Source: Prochlorococcus sp. AG-402-O16 (GTDB taxonomy: Bacteria > Cyanobacteriota > Cyanobacteriia > PCC-6307 > Cyanobiaceae). Taken from it: a stretch of DNA of 64,000 nt. The notes below the pieces were generated by a model. That model worked only from the letters and a program-made list of their open reading frames with translations. It did no database searches and was not told where the DNA came from. The position numbers and the translations under genes were made by a program. The DNA lies in the NCBI GenBank assembly GCA_003216415.1, contig QCIY01000002.1:97075-161074 (forward strand). The letters are read 5' to 3'. Position 1 is the first letter of the stretch. Every line of letters starts with the position of its first letter. Positions 38,321-49,200 of the stretch are shown here, piece by piece.

Positions 38321-40303
38321 ATGAATAAAGCCGTTAAAAATAAATCTAAATTACTTTACCAATTACAAAAATTAAGGAAGTTATCTCAGCCATTTTTTCT
38401 CCCCATAGATCAATGTAATGGATTTCAATTTATATGGCTTTTAATTTCTCTTTTATTTTGTGTTGGTGGAGTAGTGCTTGTAGGTCTTACAGGAATAATC
38501 AGTTTTTTTGAAAGCTTTCAACCTATTTTTCTTAATAAGTATTTCGGAGGTGTAGTAAGTACTGTCAATTCAATTTGGGCTGGTAGCTGGGGATTGCTTT
38601 TCTCTGCGTTATTTCTAATTGGATCAGGAAGTTTTTTTAGCTTAAGACGACAATTAAAAAACCGTAGATGGTTACATTGGTTATTCCTTGCGATAATTGT
38701 ATTAATGCTTTTAGCTGTTAACGGAATTAACGCAGGAATAGGATTTATAGCAAGAGATTTAACAAATGCTTTAGTAGAAAGACAAGAAGATGGATTTTAT
38801 CGGATATTGGGGATTTACGCTTGTTGTTTCGCTGTGGCTCTACCAATACGTGTATCCCAAATATTTTTTACATACAAATTAGGAATAATTTGGAGAGAAT
38901 GGCTGTCAAAAAGTTTAGTCAAAGATTATATGACTAATAAAGCTTATTACCAATTAAACCCAAATGATGAAGAACAAACTGATGTAGATAATCCTGATCA
39001 AAGGATCACAGATGATACGCGAGCTTTTACCGGGCAAAGTCTATCTTTTACATTAGGAATTTTTGATGCACTATTAACATTTTCACTAAATATTCTTATT
39101 TTATGGAGTATCAGTACAACACTTACTTTTTCTTTATTTGGTTACGCTGCATTCGCAACTTCTATCCTTTTAATTGCTGGGAAAAATCTTGTAAAGATAG
39201 ACTTTGATCAACTTAGATACGAAGCAGATTTTAGATATGGCTTAGTACATATTAGAGATAATGCTGAATCAATAGCCTTTTACTCTGGAGAGAATCCTGA
39301 GCGAAGTGAAACTGAAAGGCGATTAGGAGAAGTGGTGAGAAACTTTAATTTACTAATTATATGGAGAGTAATAATTGACGTCATGAGAAGATCCATTAAT
39401 TATGCTGGAAATTTCTTTCCATATTTAATAATGGCAATACCTTACTTTAAAGGTGATATTGATTATGGGCGCTTTATTCAGGCAAGCTTCGCATTTGGAA
39501 TGGTCGAAGGTTCGTTATTTTTCATTGTTAATCAAATAGAAGAACTTGCAAAATTTACTGCTGGAATCGGCAGATTAGAAGGATTCCAATCAAAAGTCGA
39601 ATCCATTAGTCAAACATCTCCTACAAGCAATCAAAACATTATTTCTGATTATCCCTCAATTCTGATTAATAATGCTGACCTTTGTCCACCAGGATCAAAT
39701 AAAACAATAATTAAAAATTTAAATTTGAGCATCGACAATAATCAATCACTCTTGGTTGTAGGGCCCTCTGGATGTGGAAAAACATCTCTACTAAGAATGA
39801 TCAGTGGTTTATGGGAACCCGATCATGGAGTAATTAAAAAACCAAAAATTGGAGAATTATTATTCATACCTCAAAAACCTTATATGTTACTAGGTTCTTT
39901 AAGGGAACAATTATGTTATCCCACAGAAGTTAAGAAATTTAGTGATGAACATCTTACTTCTGTACTTCATGAAGTGAATTTAAAGACCTTAGTTGATCGT
40001 TATCCTAATCTTGATATCAAACAAGATTGGCCAAGAATTCTTTCTCTAGGGGAGCAACAAAGATTAGCTTTTGCAAGACTCTTACTAAATTCTCCAAGAT
40101 TTGCAGTACTTGATGAGGCAACAAGTGCTTTAGATATTGACACTGAAAAAAAACTTTATAATTTACTAAAGGAAAGAGAACTTTCTCTTATTAGTGTTGG
40201 ACATAGACCAAGCTTAAAAGATTTTCATGAAAATATTTTAGAATTAAATGGGAAAGGAGACTGGAAATTATTGACTTCGGATAAGTATAATTTTAAGGAT
40301 TAG
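38321..40303 (+). CDS. SbmA/BacA-like ABC transporter (fused permease-ATPase)
   Basis: A 660-residue half-transporter. The membrane domain (about residues 25-420) has six predicted helices and the SbmA_BacA/ABCD-family DNPDQRITDDTRAFTGQSL motif, the loop just after the EAA-like region. The ATPase domain has Walker A GPSGCGKTS near 488, signature LSLGEQQRLAFARLL and Walker B AVLDEATSALD. Family relatives take up peptides, cobalamin or very-long-chain acyl compounds; some cyanobacterial members are implicated in vitamin B12 uptake. Substrate here is unknown. Acts as a homodimer. Confidence 0.88.
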   Translation: MNKAVKNKSKLLYQLQKLRKLSQPFFLPIDQCNGFQFIWLLISLLFCVGGVVLVGLTGIISFFESFQPIFLNKYFGGVVSTVNSIWAGSWGLLFSALFLIGSGSFFSLRRQLKNRRWLHWLFLAIIVLMLLAVNGINAGIGFIARDLTNALVERQEDGFYRILGIYACCFAVALPIRVSQIFFTYKLGIIWREWLSKSLVKDYMTNKAYYQLNPNDEEQTDVDNPDQRITDDTRAFTGQSLSFTLGIFDALLTFSLNILILWSISTTLTFSLFGYAAFATSILLIAGKNLVKIDFDQLRYEADFRYGLVHIRDNAESIAFYSGENPERSETERRLGEVVRNFNLLIIWRVIIDVMRRSINYAGNFFPYLIMAIPYFKGDIDYGRFIQASFAFGMVEGSLFFIVNQIEELAKFTAGIGRLEGFQSKVESISQTSPTSNQNIISDYPSILINNADLCPPGSNKTIIKNLNLSIDNNQSLLVVGPSGCGKTSLLRMISGLWEPDHGVIKKPKIGELLFIPQKPYMLLGSLREQLCYPTEVKKFSDEHLTSVLHEVNLKTLVDRYPNLDIKQDWPRILSLGEQQRLAFARLLLNSPRFAVLDEATSALDIDTEKKLYNLLKERELSLISVGHRPSLKDFHENILELNGKGDWKLLTSDKYNFKD

Positions 40304-40311
40304 CAAAAAAA

Positions 40312-40587
40312 ATGAATTCTAAAGAAGAACAAACTAACTCAGAAGTCACTAATGTAGAAAATAAGAGTTCTATGGAAAAGCAAAAAGATGCAAATTACAT
40401 CAATGAACAAACTGAAGATAATAAATTAGATGAAAAATCAATGGATCTTAAAGATGAATATAAATTCGGATGGGGTAGTTATTCTGAAATAACTAATGGA
40501 AGATTTGCGATGATCGGATTCTTAGCAATAATACTAATTGAATTATTCAGTAAACAATCGTTTCTAAAATGGGCAGGAATTTTATAA
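40312..40587 (+). CDS. hli: High-light-inducible protein with long acidic N-terminus
   Basis: A 91-residue Hli. Residues 1-50 are highly acidic and polar. The CAB/ELIP/HLIP helix is WGSYSEITNGRFAMIGFLAI, with the chlorophyll-ligand pattern ExxNGRxAMxG. The end LFSKQSFLKWAGIL differs from the TGQ tail of the other Hli in this window. It follows the ABC transporter by 8 bases, and its stop codon abuts the convergent ycf66 gene. Confidence 0.9.
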   Translation: MNSKEEQTNSEVTNVENKSSMEKQKDANYINEQTEDNKLDEKSMDLKDEYKFGWGSYSEITNGRFAMIGFLAIILIELFSKQSFLKWAGIL

Positions 40588-41520
40588 TTAATCATCAAAT
40601 CTAGAACTATTATCTCTAGGTTTTTTCTTGTTTGTTCCAACGGTATATCTACCATTTTGATTTTTTGAACTTGATCTAGCTGAAGAGCTTACTCTACGAG
40701 TCTCACGAGTTTTTTTTACTTGATTAGCATCTTTGAATGAAGCATCTTCTACTTGGGCGGTTGAAGTTTGCTGCCTAATAGTGGATCTTGTAGGTTTCTT
40801 TCTTAATTGAGTAGAATCATCAGGAGCAGACATATTATCTTGTCTCGAAACTGTCCGATTCATTCTGGGTCTTGATCCTGTTTTAACTTCATTGCGAGAT
40901 AAGTTTCGTCTCTCACCAAAGTTATTTCTTTCTGATTGATTACTATTTCTATCTTCAGGAGTTTGTCTTCTTCTTCTTCTTACAGGTTCGTCATTTTCGA
41001 ACTGGTTTGCTTCTCTTGTAGATGACCTGCTTCTACTAGCAGCAGCAGAAGGTATAGCTCTTGAAACATTCCTCCTACTAGATCTCTCCGCCATATAGTC
41101 TTCTTCAAATTCATCTTCTTGAGGTTTAAATCTTCTTGATGGTCTTTCAGCTTCTTCAAACCTTTCGTAATCGTCATTCAATCGACCTCTAGAATTTCTT
41201 GGCACATCAGAAATAGGATCTTCATCAAAATAAGATGACCTTCTAGCTTGATCAGTAGCAACTCCCCTCAATCGCACACTTTCATATGCGAAAAAAACAG
41301 TGGTTCCTGCTAACAAAAATTGACCAAACTGAAGGATAGGATCTAACCTCCAGCCTTGAAAAAATAATATCCCCCCGCACAAAAGACCTATTGCTGCAAA
41401 GAAAACATCATAATCTCTTGCTAATGCGGGTTTAAAAGACCTTAAGAAATAAAGGCCTCCTCCACATACTGCGAGAACTATACCAACAATACTGGCCCAA
41501 TTGAGACTAGCATTGACCAC
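40588..41520 (-). CDS. ycf66: Ycf66-family protein
   Basis: A 310-residue protein. The first 90 residues are the Ycf66 domain with three to four membrane helices (VNASLNWASIVGIVLAVCGG, FFAAIGLLCGGILFFQGWRL, PILQFGQFLLAGTTVFFAYE, ending SVRLRGV). The remaining about 210 residues are low-complexity, rich in Arg, Ser, Asn and acidic residues, with many RRR and SSR blocks, so probably disordered. Ycf66 is conserved in cyanobacteria and some plastids; function unknown. Confidence 0.87.
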   Translation of the reverse strand: MVNASLNWASIVGIVLAVCGGGLYFLRSFKPALARDYDVFFAAIGLLCGGILFFQGWRLDPILQFGQFLLAGTTVFFAYESVRLRGVATDQARRSSYFDEDPISDVPRNSRGRLNDDYERFEEAERPSRRFKPQEDEFEEDYMAERSSRRNVSRAIPSAAASRSRSSTREANQFENDEPVRRRRRQTPEDRNSNQSERNNFGERRNLSRNEVKTGSRPRMNRTVSRQDNMSAPDDSTQLRKKPTRSTIRQQTSTAQVEDASFKDANQVKKTRETRRVSSSARSSSKNQNGRYTVGTNKKKPRDNSSRFDD

Positions 41521-41600
41521 ATTCTTACTCCAAAATTTATTTTTTAAAGGGGTACTTAAATCCCCCTATATATATAGTGTACTTAAAACTTCTACAAAAA

Positions 41601-41786
41601 CTAGCGTCTTCCAGTAGAAGTACGATCAAGGGAATCTTTCTGACTAACAAAAATCAAAAATGCAGAAGCTGGAATAACAATAATTAAAGCGGCGGCAATA
41701 AAACTACCTATCATTCCAACTGCGGAATTATTTGCAACTTCAGCAGAAAAATCTGCAGCTAGTAATAAATTTGAGATTTGAAACAC
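41601..41786 (-). CDS. psbX: Photosystem II reaction centre protein X
   Basis: A 61-residue single-helix PSII subunit. The helix and tail [20 protein letters not shown] carry the PsbX signature (VVIPA...FISQKD). The N-terminal about 22 residues before the helix, [20 protein letters not shown], make this longer than the 39-residue PsbX of other cyanobacteria, as is usual in marine picocyanobacteria. PsbX sits near cytochrome b559 and influences quinone turnover. It lies about 80 bases upstream of ycf66 on the same strand, so both may share a transcript. Confidence 0.93.
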   Translation of the reverse strand: MFQISNLLLAADFSAEVANNSAVGMIGSFIAAALIIVIPASAFLIFVSQKDSLDRTSTGRR

Positions 41787-41867
41787 TTTTTAAATATTAG
41801 ATTCTCAATTTATAATACGAATTAAATACGTTTCAATGGGTTATTTATTAAGATGAATTAAATAATT

Positions 41868-42182
41868 GTGATTTCCTTGCTAGTAAACTCACTCCAAATT
41901 TTAGATTTTGGTTTAGAGATTTCTCTATCATATCTAACTATAGTTTTTTTAATAAGATTAATTCTTACTTGGTACCCAAAAATTGATTTAAGTAAAGGTT
42001 TATGGTTATTAATTTCAATACCATCAACCTCTATTCTAAATTTAACAAGAAAATTAATCCCCCCTATAGGAGGCGTTGATGTAGGTCCAGTAATTTGGAT
42101 AGGAGTTATAAGCTTTTTAAGAGAAATTTTAGTTGGCCAACAAGGTCTTATCAAACTTGCATTGCATACACATATTTCTTAG
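41868..42182 (+). CDS. YggT-family membrane protein
   Basis: A 104-residue protein with two hydrophobic segments and the YggT pattern LSYLTIVFLIRLILTWYPKID followed by ISIPSTSILNLTRKLIPPIGGVDVGPVIW: a 'P-x-L-x-x-x-R-x-x-I-P-P-x-G-G-x-D-x-S/G-P' motif. The YggT/Ycf19 group has been linked to nucleoid and chloroplast-membrane organisation (CCB3 in algae, needed for cytochrome b6 maturation). Start is GTG. Divergent from psbX. Confidence 0.88.
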   Translation: MISLLVNSLQILDFGLEISLSYLTIVFLIRLILTWYPKIDLSKGLWLLISIPSTSILNLTRKLIPPIGGVDVGPVIWIGVISFLREILVGQQGLIKLALHTHIS

Positions 42183-42200
42183 AAATTATTTCATTATTCC

Positions 42201-43550
42201 TCAGTAATTTGGTAATAATTCTTCTTCTACATATTTTGTATGTATCTTACCTTCCTTAAATTTAGCTTTATTCAGTAAGGTTAGATGAAAGTTAATTGTT
42301 GTAGGAATGCCGGTTACTGCGCATTCATTTAAAGCCCTGTTCATACGTTTAATTGCAGTATTACGATCTTTGCCCCAGACTATTAATTTACCAATTAATG
42401 AGTCATAAAATGGAGGTATTTCATAACCGGTATAAACATGACTATCCACCCTTACGCCAGGACCGCCAGGAGGAAGCCAACCAGTTATTTTTCCAGGTGA
42501 TGGTCGAAAATTATGAGAAGGATCTTCAGCGTTTATTCTACATTCAATGGCATGACCGTTTAAATGGATATCATCCTGATTAAATTCCAAGTTTGCTCCG
42601 CTTGCGATTTTAATTTGCTCAGCTATTAAATCAACTCCTGTAACCATTTCAGTAACAGGATGTTCAACTTGAATCCTAGTATTCATTTCCATGAAATAAA
42701 AATTATTATCATCATCAACTAAAAATTCAACTGTACCAGCTCCTTCGTAACAGATACTTTTTGCAGCAGCAATAGCTGCATTTCCCATTTTTTTTCTTAG
42801 TTCAGTGTTAATTGCAGGGCTAGGAGACTCTTCCAATAACTTCTGATGTCTTCTCTGAACTGAACAATCTCGCTCTCCTAAATGAACAACATTACCTGAC
42901 CTATCGGCCAAAATTTGAATTTCTACGTGTCTAGGCTTCTTTATGAATTTCTCCATATATAACCCATCATTACCAAAAGCCGCCTCTGCTTCTCCCTGAG
43001 CTGCTTTAAACATTTTTTCAAGATTATCAGCTTTTTCAACCAATCTCATACCTCTTCCCCCTCCTCCAGCAGTCGCCTTGATAATTACCGGATAGCCGAT
43101 ATCATCTGCCAATTTATAAGCCTCATCAACATTTGATAACAAACCTTTACTTCCAGGTACTGTAGGAACTCCTACTGCTTCCATCGTTTCTTTAGCTGTA
43201 GATTTATCTCCCATAGATCTAATTGCTTTAGGAGATGGACCAATAAAAACTATGCCATGATCGTTACACATCTCAGCAAATTTATCATTTTCAGCAAGAA
43301 ATCCATAACCAGGATGAATAGCATCAACCCCCCTAGATGTAGCAGCAGCTAGTATATTTGGAATATTTAAATAACTTTTATTACTTAACGAATCTCCAAC
43401 ACAAACCGCCTCATCAGCAAGCTGAACATGTAATGCTTTTTTATCTACGGTGCTAAAAACGGCAACTGTTGCAATACCTAGTTCTCTACAACTTCTTACA
43501 ATTCGTAAAGCTATTTCTCCACGATTAGCAATTAAAACTTTTTCAACCAT
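42201..43550 (-). CDS. accC: Biotin carboxylase subunit of acetyl-CoA carboxylase
   Basis: ATP-dependent carboxylation of the biotin on AccB, the committed step of fatty-acid synthesis. It has 449 residues, normal length. Visible: [20 protein letters not shown] at the N-terminus, the ATP-grasp glycine loop [13 protein letters not shown], the [19 protein letters not shown] bicarbonate/biotin region and the catalytic [15 protein letters not shown]. Stand-alone gene; 18 bases separate its stop from that of the convergent YggT gene. Confidence 0.97.
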   Translation of the reverse strand: MVEKVLIANRGEIALRIVRSCRELGIATVAVFSTVDKKALHVQLADEAVCVGDSLSNKSYLNIPNILAAATSRGVDAIHPGYGFLAENDKFAEMCNDHGIVFIGPSPKAIRSMGDKSTAKETMEAVGVPTVPGSKGLLSNVDEAYKLADDIGYPVIIKATAGGGGRGMRLVEKADNLEKMFKAAQGEAEAAFGNDGLYMEKFIKKPRHVEIQILADRSGNVVHLGERDCSVQRRHQKLLEESPSPAINTELRKKMGNAAIAAAKSICYEGAGTVEFLVDDDNNFYFMEMNTRIQVEHPVTEMVTGVDLIAEQIKIASGANLEFNQDDIHLNGHAIECRINAEDPSHNFRPSPGKITGWLPPGGPGVRVDSHVYTGYEIPPFYDSLIGKLIVWGKDRNTAIKRMNRALNECAVTGIPTTINFHLTLLNKAKFKEGKIHTKYVEEELLPNY

Positions 43551-43635
43551 TATGAAAATTAAATTGAAGAAATGAAAATGACTTAAAATAAAAAATTCTT
43601 TGCCAAAGTATTTAACAAAATTTTTTTAGTGATCA

Positions 43636-43663
43636 GAGGACATTGTTTACAATACAACCTAGA
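43636..43663 (+). promoter_or_regulatory. Candidate promoter upstream of tRNA-Leu
   Basis: TTTACA and TATATA are 16 bases apart in the otherwise gene-free 260 bases between accC and the tRNA gene. An imperfect inverted sequence TTGTTTACAA overlaps the -35 element. In DNA this AT-rich such hexamers arise often by chance, and the site is about 150 bases before the tRNA, so it is only a candidate. Confidence 0.25.
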
Positions 43664-43811
43664 ACGTTATATATGTATAAATATTTGTTTTATGCAATAG
43701 AAAATTAATTCATAATATTCAAAAATTCTCTTTTAAACCTACATCCTTATTTCAGTCAATAATGTATTATGGCTTTAGGTTTAGGTACCCTTCGGTGCTT
43801 GAAAATCCTTT

Positions 43812-43893
43812 GCGGACGTGGCGGAATTGGTAGACGCGCACGTCTAAGGAGCGTGTGGCTTAGGCCTTGCGAGTTCAAGTCTCGCCGTCCGCA
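43812..43893 (+). tRNA. tRNA-Leu with anticodon AAG
   Basis: All arms can be folded: acceptor GCGGACG/CGTCCGC, D-arm GCGGAATTGGTAGACGC, anticodon stem CACGT/GCGTG with loop CTAAGGA, long class II variable arm with GGC/GCC stem, and T-arm GCGAG-TTCAAGT-CTCGC. Discriminator is A; CCA is not encoded. The long variable arm and the A73 discriminator fit leucine. The 7-base loop puts AAG at the anticodon (43846-43848), which would need A34-to-inosine editing. It lies directly upstream of the LpxB-like gene and may be its 5' leader. Confidence 0.93.
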
Positions 43894-43918
43894 TTTAATG
43901 TATTCTGGTTCAACTGCA

Positions 43919-45184
43919 ATGCAAAAAAAATCAGTTGCAGTAGTAATAGTTTCTAATGGTCCTGGTGAATTAGCGACATGGGTAAGTCCTGTAGTGGATG
44001 AGCTTAACAAAATAAATGTATCTCTATGTGATGACGATAAACTCGATTTCACTCTTAGTTTAGTTCTCGTTCCTTGCCCAAATGCCACTGGTAAAGAATT
44101 TTTAGTTGCTAATTCATGGAATAAATTCGAATTAATTACAAAATCAAAAAGTTTTTGGAAATTATTAATAAAGCCACGTGCGTTTGCGAATTGGCCCAAA
44201 AAAGGGGTGGTAATCTTTCTTGGTGGGGATCAATTTTGGAGCATTTTACTAGCTAAAAGATTAGGTTATATAAATATCACATATGCTGAATGGATTTCAC
44301 GTTGGCCTCAATTAACAAACAAAATTGCTGCTATGAATTTAAAAGTAAAAGAGTTAATTCCTCATAGATATAAATATAAATGTCAAATCATTGGTGATTT
44401 GATGGCAGATATCAAACTTAATAGTGAACTATCATTAAAAAATAAAGAAAAACAATATGTTGCATTATTGCCTGGTTCTAAAAAAGCAAAGCTATCTGTT
44501 GGAATTCCTTTCTTCTTAGAAATTGCAGATCATATAGCTGAAGAAAATCAAAATATAAATTTTATAATTCCCATTGCCCCAACCACTGATAAAAGTGAAT
44601 ATTTATTTTTTCAAAGCGACAGAAATCCAATTTCAAAATATTACTCATCAAAAATAAAAACAATTAAAAAGATCAAAGACTCATGTTTTGATTATGTAAT
44701 AGAAACATCAAAAAATACAAAAATTTATCTAATTAAGAAACATCCATGCTATGAAATACTAAAAGAATGTGATCTTGCAATTACAACTATAGGAGCAAAT
44801 ACTGCAGAATTAGCAGCAATTGCTCTTCCAATGTTAGTTGTTCTACCAACTCAACATTTAAATATGATGAATGCTTGGGATGGTATTTTTGGAGTAATTG
44901 GAAAAATTTCATTAATAAATAGATTACTAACTTTTATAATTAAATATTTTTATTTTAAAAAAAAGAAGTTTTTTGCTTGGCCAAATATAAAAGCTAAAAG
45001 AATGATTGTCCCTGAAAGAATAGGAAATATTTCGCCTAGAAAGATTGCAAGAGAAGTATTATTTCTTATGAAAAATAAGGATCAATTAAAAAGTATTAGC
45101 GATAATTTATACAAAGAAAGAGGTGATAAAGGTGCTGCAGAAAAACTTGCTTCGATAATTATTAATTCAATTAAAAAACTTTGA
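43919..45184 (+). CDS. Lipid-A-disaccharide synthase-related protein (TIGR03492)
   Basis: A 421-residue GT-B-fold glycosyltransferase-like protein, related to LpxB but forming a separate cyanobacterial family. Landmarks: VVIVSNGPGELATWVSPVVDEL at the start, VIFLGGDQFWSILLAKRLGY, ISRWPQ, LLPGSKKAKLSVGIPFFLEI (the nucleotide-sugar site) and ITTIGANTAELAAIALPML (the LpxB-like sugar-binding loop). An ATG 21 bases upstream is possible; the open frame extends further back through the tRNA, which is not coding. Prochlorococcus lipid A is reduced, so the true acceptor is uncertain. Confidence 0.82.
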   Translation: MQKKSVAVVIVSNGPGELATWVSPVVDELNKINVSLCDDDKLDFTLSLVLVPCPNATGKEFLVANSWNKFELITKSKSFWKLLIKPRAFANWPKKGVVIFLGGDQFWSILLAKRLGYINITYAEWISRWPQLTNKIAAMNLKVKELIPHRYKYKCQIIGDLMADIKLNSELSLKNKEKQYVALLPGSKKAKLSVGIPFFLEIADHIAEENQNINFIIPIAPTTDKSEYLFFQSDRNPISKYYSSKIKTIKKIKDSCFDYVIETSKNTKIYLIKKHPCYEILKECDLAITTIGANTAELAAIALPMLVVLPTQHLNMMNAWDGIFGVIGKISLINRLLTFIIKYFYFKKKKFFAWPNIKAKRMIVPERIGNISPRKIAREVLFLMKNKDQLKSISDNLYKERGDKGAAEKLASIIINSIKKL

Positions 45185-45187
45185 CAA

Positions 45188-46204
45188 TTACCAGGGATCA
45201 TCAATTTCAAAATTTTCTGATTTTTTATTATCTTTAACTAAATTTTGTTCACCTAATGGTTCAATATCTAAAGTTTCTGTTGCATTTTGAATTGGTCTTT
45301 TCGAAGCTAAATTAGTATTTGATTGTTTATTTTGCTGAAAATCTACATTTTTTTCTTCATTTATTTGACCAGAATAATCATTCTCCATATATAGCTTTTT
45401 TTTATTAATTTCTTGTGTCGAACTCTTTATTTCGACATATTCAAGTTCATCTTCATATTCATTTGGAAAATCATCTTCTTCAACAATTTCTTCTTCAAAT
45501 GATTCAACCATATTGTCTTGTTGTTCTGATTCCGAACCAGATAGTAACTGATTTTCAACTGGGACAAGATTTGCTGAGTATCCATTTGCTTCTCTTTCAT
45601 CCCATGAAGAACCTCCTACTCCAAGTTTCTCAAGTAGTCCACTACTTAATTGATTCAACTTCTCTTCAGCACCTTCATAAACAATAATCCTATCCGTTCC
45701 ACTACTTACTATTTCCTCTACAGGAATTTCCCAAGTACTTAAAACACCCTCACCTAAAAGCGGAACACCAACTGCGCCCATTACAAGAGAGATCAAATCG
45801 CCAGTCTCTATATCAAAAGAAAAACCAAGAACTCTTCCCAAAAGTTGTCCAGATTCTGTAATCACCTGACAATTAATTACCTTTCCATATCTTTCAGGAG
45901 AAAAACCTTCACTCAATGAATCAAGGGAGTCGACTAATATAACATCTCCAACCTGCTTTATGCTCTCTAAGGGCATCCATTTTGGTAACCCTGGTAAAAA
46001 TCTTGTAAGTGGATTATCTCTAAGTCCCAAAGCGATTACCTCTCTTCTATCAATATCAACTACAACTTCCCCAACCACTCCTAAACGCCTTCCAGTATCA
46101 GTAGTTATAACTTGTGTTCCCATTAATTCTGACCTTAACCATAATCGTTCGCTAGGTACAGAATTAGGACGATTCTTATTTGCAGATGTGTTAGACAAAC
46201 TCAT
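45188..46204 (-). CDS. PRC-barrel domain protein with acidic tail
   Basis: A 338-residue soluble protein. Two PRC-barrel domains are visible: one near residues 22-85 (LRSELMGTQVITTDTGRRLGV, VVDIDRREVIALGL) and one near 105-175 (VINCQVITESGQLLGRVLGF, DIETGDLISLVM). The rest is acidic, Glu/Asn/Ser-rich and probably disordered. PRC barrels occur in photosynthetic reaction-centre H subunits and in RNA-processing RimM; in cyanobacteria such proteins are uncharacterised. 45 bases downstream of smc on the same strand. Confidence 0.82.
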   Translation of the reverse strand: MSLSNTSANKNRPNSVPSERLWLRSELMGTQVITTDTGRRLGVVGEVVVDIDRREVIALGLRDNPLTRFLPGLPKWMPLESIKQVGDVILVDSLDSLSEGFSPERYGKVINCQVITESGQLLGRVLGFSFDIETGDLISLVMGAVGVPLLGEGVLSTWEIPVEEIVSSGTDRIIVYEGAEEKLNQLSSGLLEKLGVGGSSWDEREANGYSANLVPVENQLLSGSESEQQDNMVESFEEEIVEEDDFPNEYEDELEYVEIKSSTQEINKKKLYMENDYSGQINEEKNVDFQQNKQSNTNLASKRPIQNATETLDIEPLGEQNLVKDNKKSENFEIDDPW

Positions 46205-46249
46205 AGAAACCTTTTTAACATTCTGACGTATAAATCTAAAAAAGTGTGA

Positions 46250-49200
46250 TTATGCAGCATTTGGTAACCCAACAACTTGAGTACTAGCACCTCTTGCCTG
46301 CGCAACACCAATTGTTCGTTCAGATGCACTTATCATAGGCCTTCTATGACTTACGACTATAAATTGAGCATTTGATGACTGATTAGTTATCAATTTTGAT
46401 AACCTTTCTACATTGATACCATCTAAAAAACTATCAACCTCATCTAATGCATAAAAAGGTGACGGTTTATATTTCTGCAAAGCGAATAAAAAACTTAAAG
46501 CTGTTAATGATTTTTCACCACCTGACATAGATGCTAATCTTCTAATATTTTTTCCCTTAGGATGAGCAACTAAAGTTAAGCCTCCTTCCAAAGGAAAATT
46601 AGGATTTTCAAGCTGAAGAAAACCATCTCCATCAGACAAATTTGCAAAGATTTCTCTAAAGTGTTTATCAACCTCCGTAAATGCTTGCATGAATGCCTCT
46701 TGCCGCATAGTTGATACAGTTTCTATTCTCAACAATAATTCAGATCTTTCATTAGATAGAATTTCTAATTTTTCTCGTAAACCATTTAATCTTTCAATTA
46801 ATTCTTCTAATTCATCAAGAGCCAGCATATTGACAGGTTCTAGGCTTTGTAGTTTTGCATTAATAATAGATATTTCTGATTGCAAAAATTCAAGACTCTT
46901 ACCTTCATATTCTCCAAACTCGGGATAAGGATTAGGTAAATCTTTTTTATAATTTTCTAATTTGATTTTCTCGCTCCTCATCTCTTCTATAAGAGAATGA
47001 ATATCTCTTTCAAGATATTCCAGCTTTAGTAGATAGTTATTATATTCTTGCCTTTTATTGGAAATTGAAGAGTTTAATTCATCCCTTTTCCTTCTCAATA
47101 AACCTAAATCCTCTTCTAAAGAATTTCTTTGCTTATCGAGAGCTAAAAGGTCTTTTTTAAATTTATCTCTTTTTTCTATCCATTCACTATGAGCAACTGA
47201 AAGTTCTTTGACAGATTCCTGTAAATTTTTTTCTTGTAATAATATAATTTTTAATGAATTATTGATACGTTCTTTATTTAAAGCAAATTGATTCTTTTTA
47301 TCTAATAATGTATCTCTCTCCTTAGTAAGTAATTCAAGTTTTTTATCTAGATTATTAAAATCATTATTAAATGCTATAAGTGATGATTTTTGATTTTTTT
47401 TATAATTTTCTTGAAGGATGATTTTCAATTGATCAAACTTATAATGATGAGGCTTCAATTCATTTTTTAAACGATCTAACTCCTCAGCTAATAAATTATT
47501 AGCACTATCAAGTTTATTTAGTCTCAAATTACAATCTTCAATTCTTTGCATAACAACCTCAAGAGAATTTTTATTTACTTCGATTTCTTTGTTAAATGAG
47601 GCATACTCCTGAATTATTTGACTTCGGTAAGAATTTAATTTATTTAGTCTATTATTTTTTATGATAAAGTCATTATTTGACTCTTTTAAAGCTTCTTTAA
47701 TAACCATTAATCTTTCTTTTATAGGGCTAGAGTCATCAAGATCATTATTAATTCCAAATCTAAAAGCTAAATCTTTATTTAACTTGCTGCCGCCTGTAAT
47801 AGCACCACTTACTTCTAATAATTCACCACCTAAAGTAACCAACCTAATTTTTTGTTTAGATAACCTAGCTGAGGCTAAATCTGAAAAAACCAAAGTATCT
47901 CCAAAAACGTATCTAAAAATATCTGAATAAATATCATCAAAAGTAATTAGATTAATAGCTTTATCAATAAAACCAATCTCTCTGTTATTTTCAAATCTTG
48001 AAATTGCATAATTCTTATTTTGACTTTTAAACCTATTTAAAGGTAAAAAAGTTAATCTTCCCGCTTTCTTCTTTTTAAGAATTTCAATTGCTTTGGCAGC
48101 AATATGATCATTATCAACAACAATTTGTCCTAGTCTATTTCCAGCAGCAATTTCTAAAGCATATCTATTTTTCTCACTTACCTCTCCAAGTTGAGCTACA
48201 TAACCATGTATACCCTCTAACCCTGCTTCTAAAAGAATTCTGAGAGCATATGAACCTCTGGATTCATTCAAAGTTTCCTTCCTACTTTCAAATCTAGATA
48301 AATCCTTTTCAAGCTTTAATTGCTCATTGTTTAGCCTTAATTTAGTTTTAGTTAATAAGTCAATTTCATTTTTTAAAGAATTAATTTCCAAGCTATTACT
48401 TGCCAAGTTATTGTTATTTATGTCGAATGTCTCTTTTTTAATTTGATTTCCCTCCAAAAGTTTCTGCTTTTCTGAAGCTAAAGCGCCGATCTGAGAAGAT
48501 ATTTCATTTTTTTGAATATTATTTTGAATAGTTTCTTCTTCAACTTTCCTTTTTTTTATTTCCAAAGGATTAATTTTATTTTTTATACTTTCAAGCTCAC
48601 TATTTAATTTGATACTTTGTTTGGAGAATTCTCCAGATTCTCCCGCTGCATCAGAAAGTTTTTTTCTGGATAATTTATGTTTTGAAGTAAGATCATCAAT
48701 TTGCAAATTCAATTTAATTAACAAATTATCATCAAAATTTTCATGTCTCATCTTTTCTGAGTCGATATTCCTCTTAGATATTGCAATTTCATCTCTTTGC
48801 TTTTGTAATTTGATGCCCTCTTCTTTATTCAAACTTGATATCCTATCAAGTTCTCTCAAGCTAGAATTAATACTTCCAATATCAGAATTCACTTTTATCA
48901 ATTTGTCCTCCCCTTTCTCCTTAAGCTCATCAACTATTATTTTAAAAGCACCTTCCAAGACTGATATTTCTTTATTAATGGATTCTTTTTTTTCATTAAA
49001 TAATATTTTATTTTTTTCAATTTCAGTTTCTTTTTTCTCTATAGATTCAATATGCTTAACTTGTTTATCAAAAATAAGAATTTTTTCTAATTCCATTATT
49101 TGAAGCAATTTTGCCTTTAACTCTTTATATCTTTTTGCTTTTTCACATTCTTTTTCAAGCTTATTTTTACCAGATTGTAATTCATTTTCTAAAATTTCAC

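Noticed and set aside
43812..43893. tRNA gene as an integration site for a mobile element
   Set aside because: No integrase, no repeated tRNA 3' end downstream and only core genes around it.
43769..43918. N-terminal extension of the LpxB-like protein
   Set aside because: The open frame reads straight through the tRNA-Leu gene. Family similarity begins only after the tRNA.
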